This document shows, piece after piece, positions 63,898 to 64,000 of a DNA stretch of 64,000 nucleotides. The notes below the pieces were generated by a model. It was given only the letters and a program-made list of their open reading frames with translations, did no database searches and had not been told where the DNA came from. The DNA lies in NCBI GenBank assembly GCA_018333515.1, contig JAGXSZ010000035.1:1-64000 (forward strand), in the 5' to 3' direction. The DNA is from Actinomycetota bacterium (GTDB taxonomy: Bacteria > Actinomycetota > Aquicultoria > Aquicultorales > Aquicultoraceae). Both the position numbers and the translations under genes were made by a program. The stretch's first letter is position 1. Each line of letters starts with the position of its first letter.

Positions 63898-64000
63898 ATG
63901 GAGTTATTTTCTGTCGCCGGAAGGCGCAAGTATATCATGCCCGTGGCCATTATTCTACTGGTGGTGCTTGGTTTTATTGCGTATAAGGCGACGACGAAGC
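63898..64000 (+). CDS. Hypothetical membrane-anchored protein, 5' part
   Basis: ATG 63898 follows AAGGAGGAG. The 34 visible codons read MELFSVAGRRKYIMPVAI, then ILLVVLGFIAYKATTK. That is a short basic N-terminus with one membrane helix, like a signal anchor. The window ends before any domain can be seen. The positive residues before the helix place the N-terminus in the cytoplasm. Confidence 0.6.
   Translation, partial: MELFSVAGRRKYIMPVAIILLVVLGFIAYKATTK

Overview
The window is a bacterial chromosome segment of about 54% G+C by eye. It most likely comes from an anaerobic, deep-branching member of the Actinomycetota (outside the classic Actinomycetia); a Clostridia-like Firmicute is the main alternative. 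Three things support this. IF-1 has the actinobacterial form ([22 protein letters not shown] type). The primary sigma factor ends in the [13 protein letters not shown]...[16 protein letters not shown] pattern. The gene order hrcA-dnaJ-(prmA)-rsmE-phoH-ybeY-corC-era-recO-...-glycyl-tRNA synthetase-dgt-dnaG parallels the mycobacterial order. PPDK, a multi-[4Fe-4S] membrane ferredoxin and a two-subunit GlyRS fit an anaerobic, early-branching lineage.

Region 1 (1-17.3 kb) is the tuf / S10 / spc / alpha ribosomal superoperon: tuf 3' end, rpsJ through rplO, secY, adk, map, then infA, rpmJ, rpsM, rpsK, rpsD, rpoA, rplQ. A sigma70-type promoter with a 200-nt leader lies before infA and a terminator lies after rplQ. 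Several internal spacers hold imperfect inverted repeats. Region 2 (17.4-20.8 kb) is an ECF transporter energising module (two ATPases plus EcfT) followed by truA. A VapBC-type toxin-antitoxin pair on the minus strand follows.

Region 3 (21.6-50.4 kb) is a long plus-strand housekeeping run. hrcA has a perfect CIRCE operator; then come dnaJ, prmA, rsmE, mtaB, a HIT protein, phoH, a 7TM-HD (PgpH-like) protein, ybeY, a DgkA-PAP2 fusion, a CNNM/CorC protein, cdd, a GNAT acetyltransferase, era, mgtE, deoC, recO, glyQ, glyS, ppdK, a pentapeptide-repeat protein, a flavoprotein, dgt, dnaG and rpoD. A minus-strand NapH/NapG-like polyferredoxin converges on rpoD.

Region 4 (52.3-61.4 kb) is accessory DNA beginning at tRNA-Asn(GTT). 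It holds an AT-rich stretch with an MNT/HEPN pair, an IS110-family element and an AbiEi/AbiEii pair, then a truncated SWIM-type gene. A 1058-residue PEP-synthase-like protein follows; it lacks the usual C-terminal PEP barrel and ends in a LamG-like domain. It is paired with a PP2C phosphatase. Matching pairs of 14-bp palindromes at 20-bp spacing lie upstream of both NTase-based toxin-antitoxin modules.

Region 5 (61.6-64.0 kb) is an arsenic operon (ArsR, ACR3) with its promoter embedded in a palindromic operator. A compact, densely folded non-coding region follows that looks like a structured RNA, then two unrecognised genes with N-terminal membrane segments, the last cut by the window end.

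The most promising leads are the PEP-synthase-like/LamG + PP2C pair, the shared palindrome arrays of the two toxin-antitoxin modules, and the structured RNA candidate after acr3. No CRISPR array and no rRNA gene is present.
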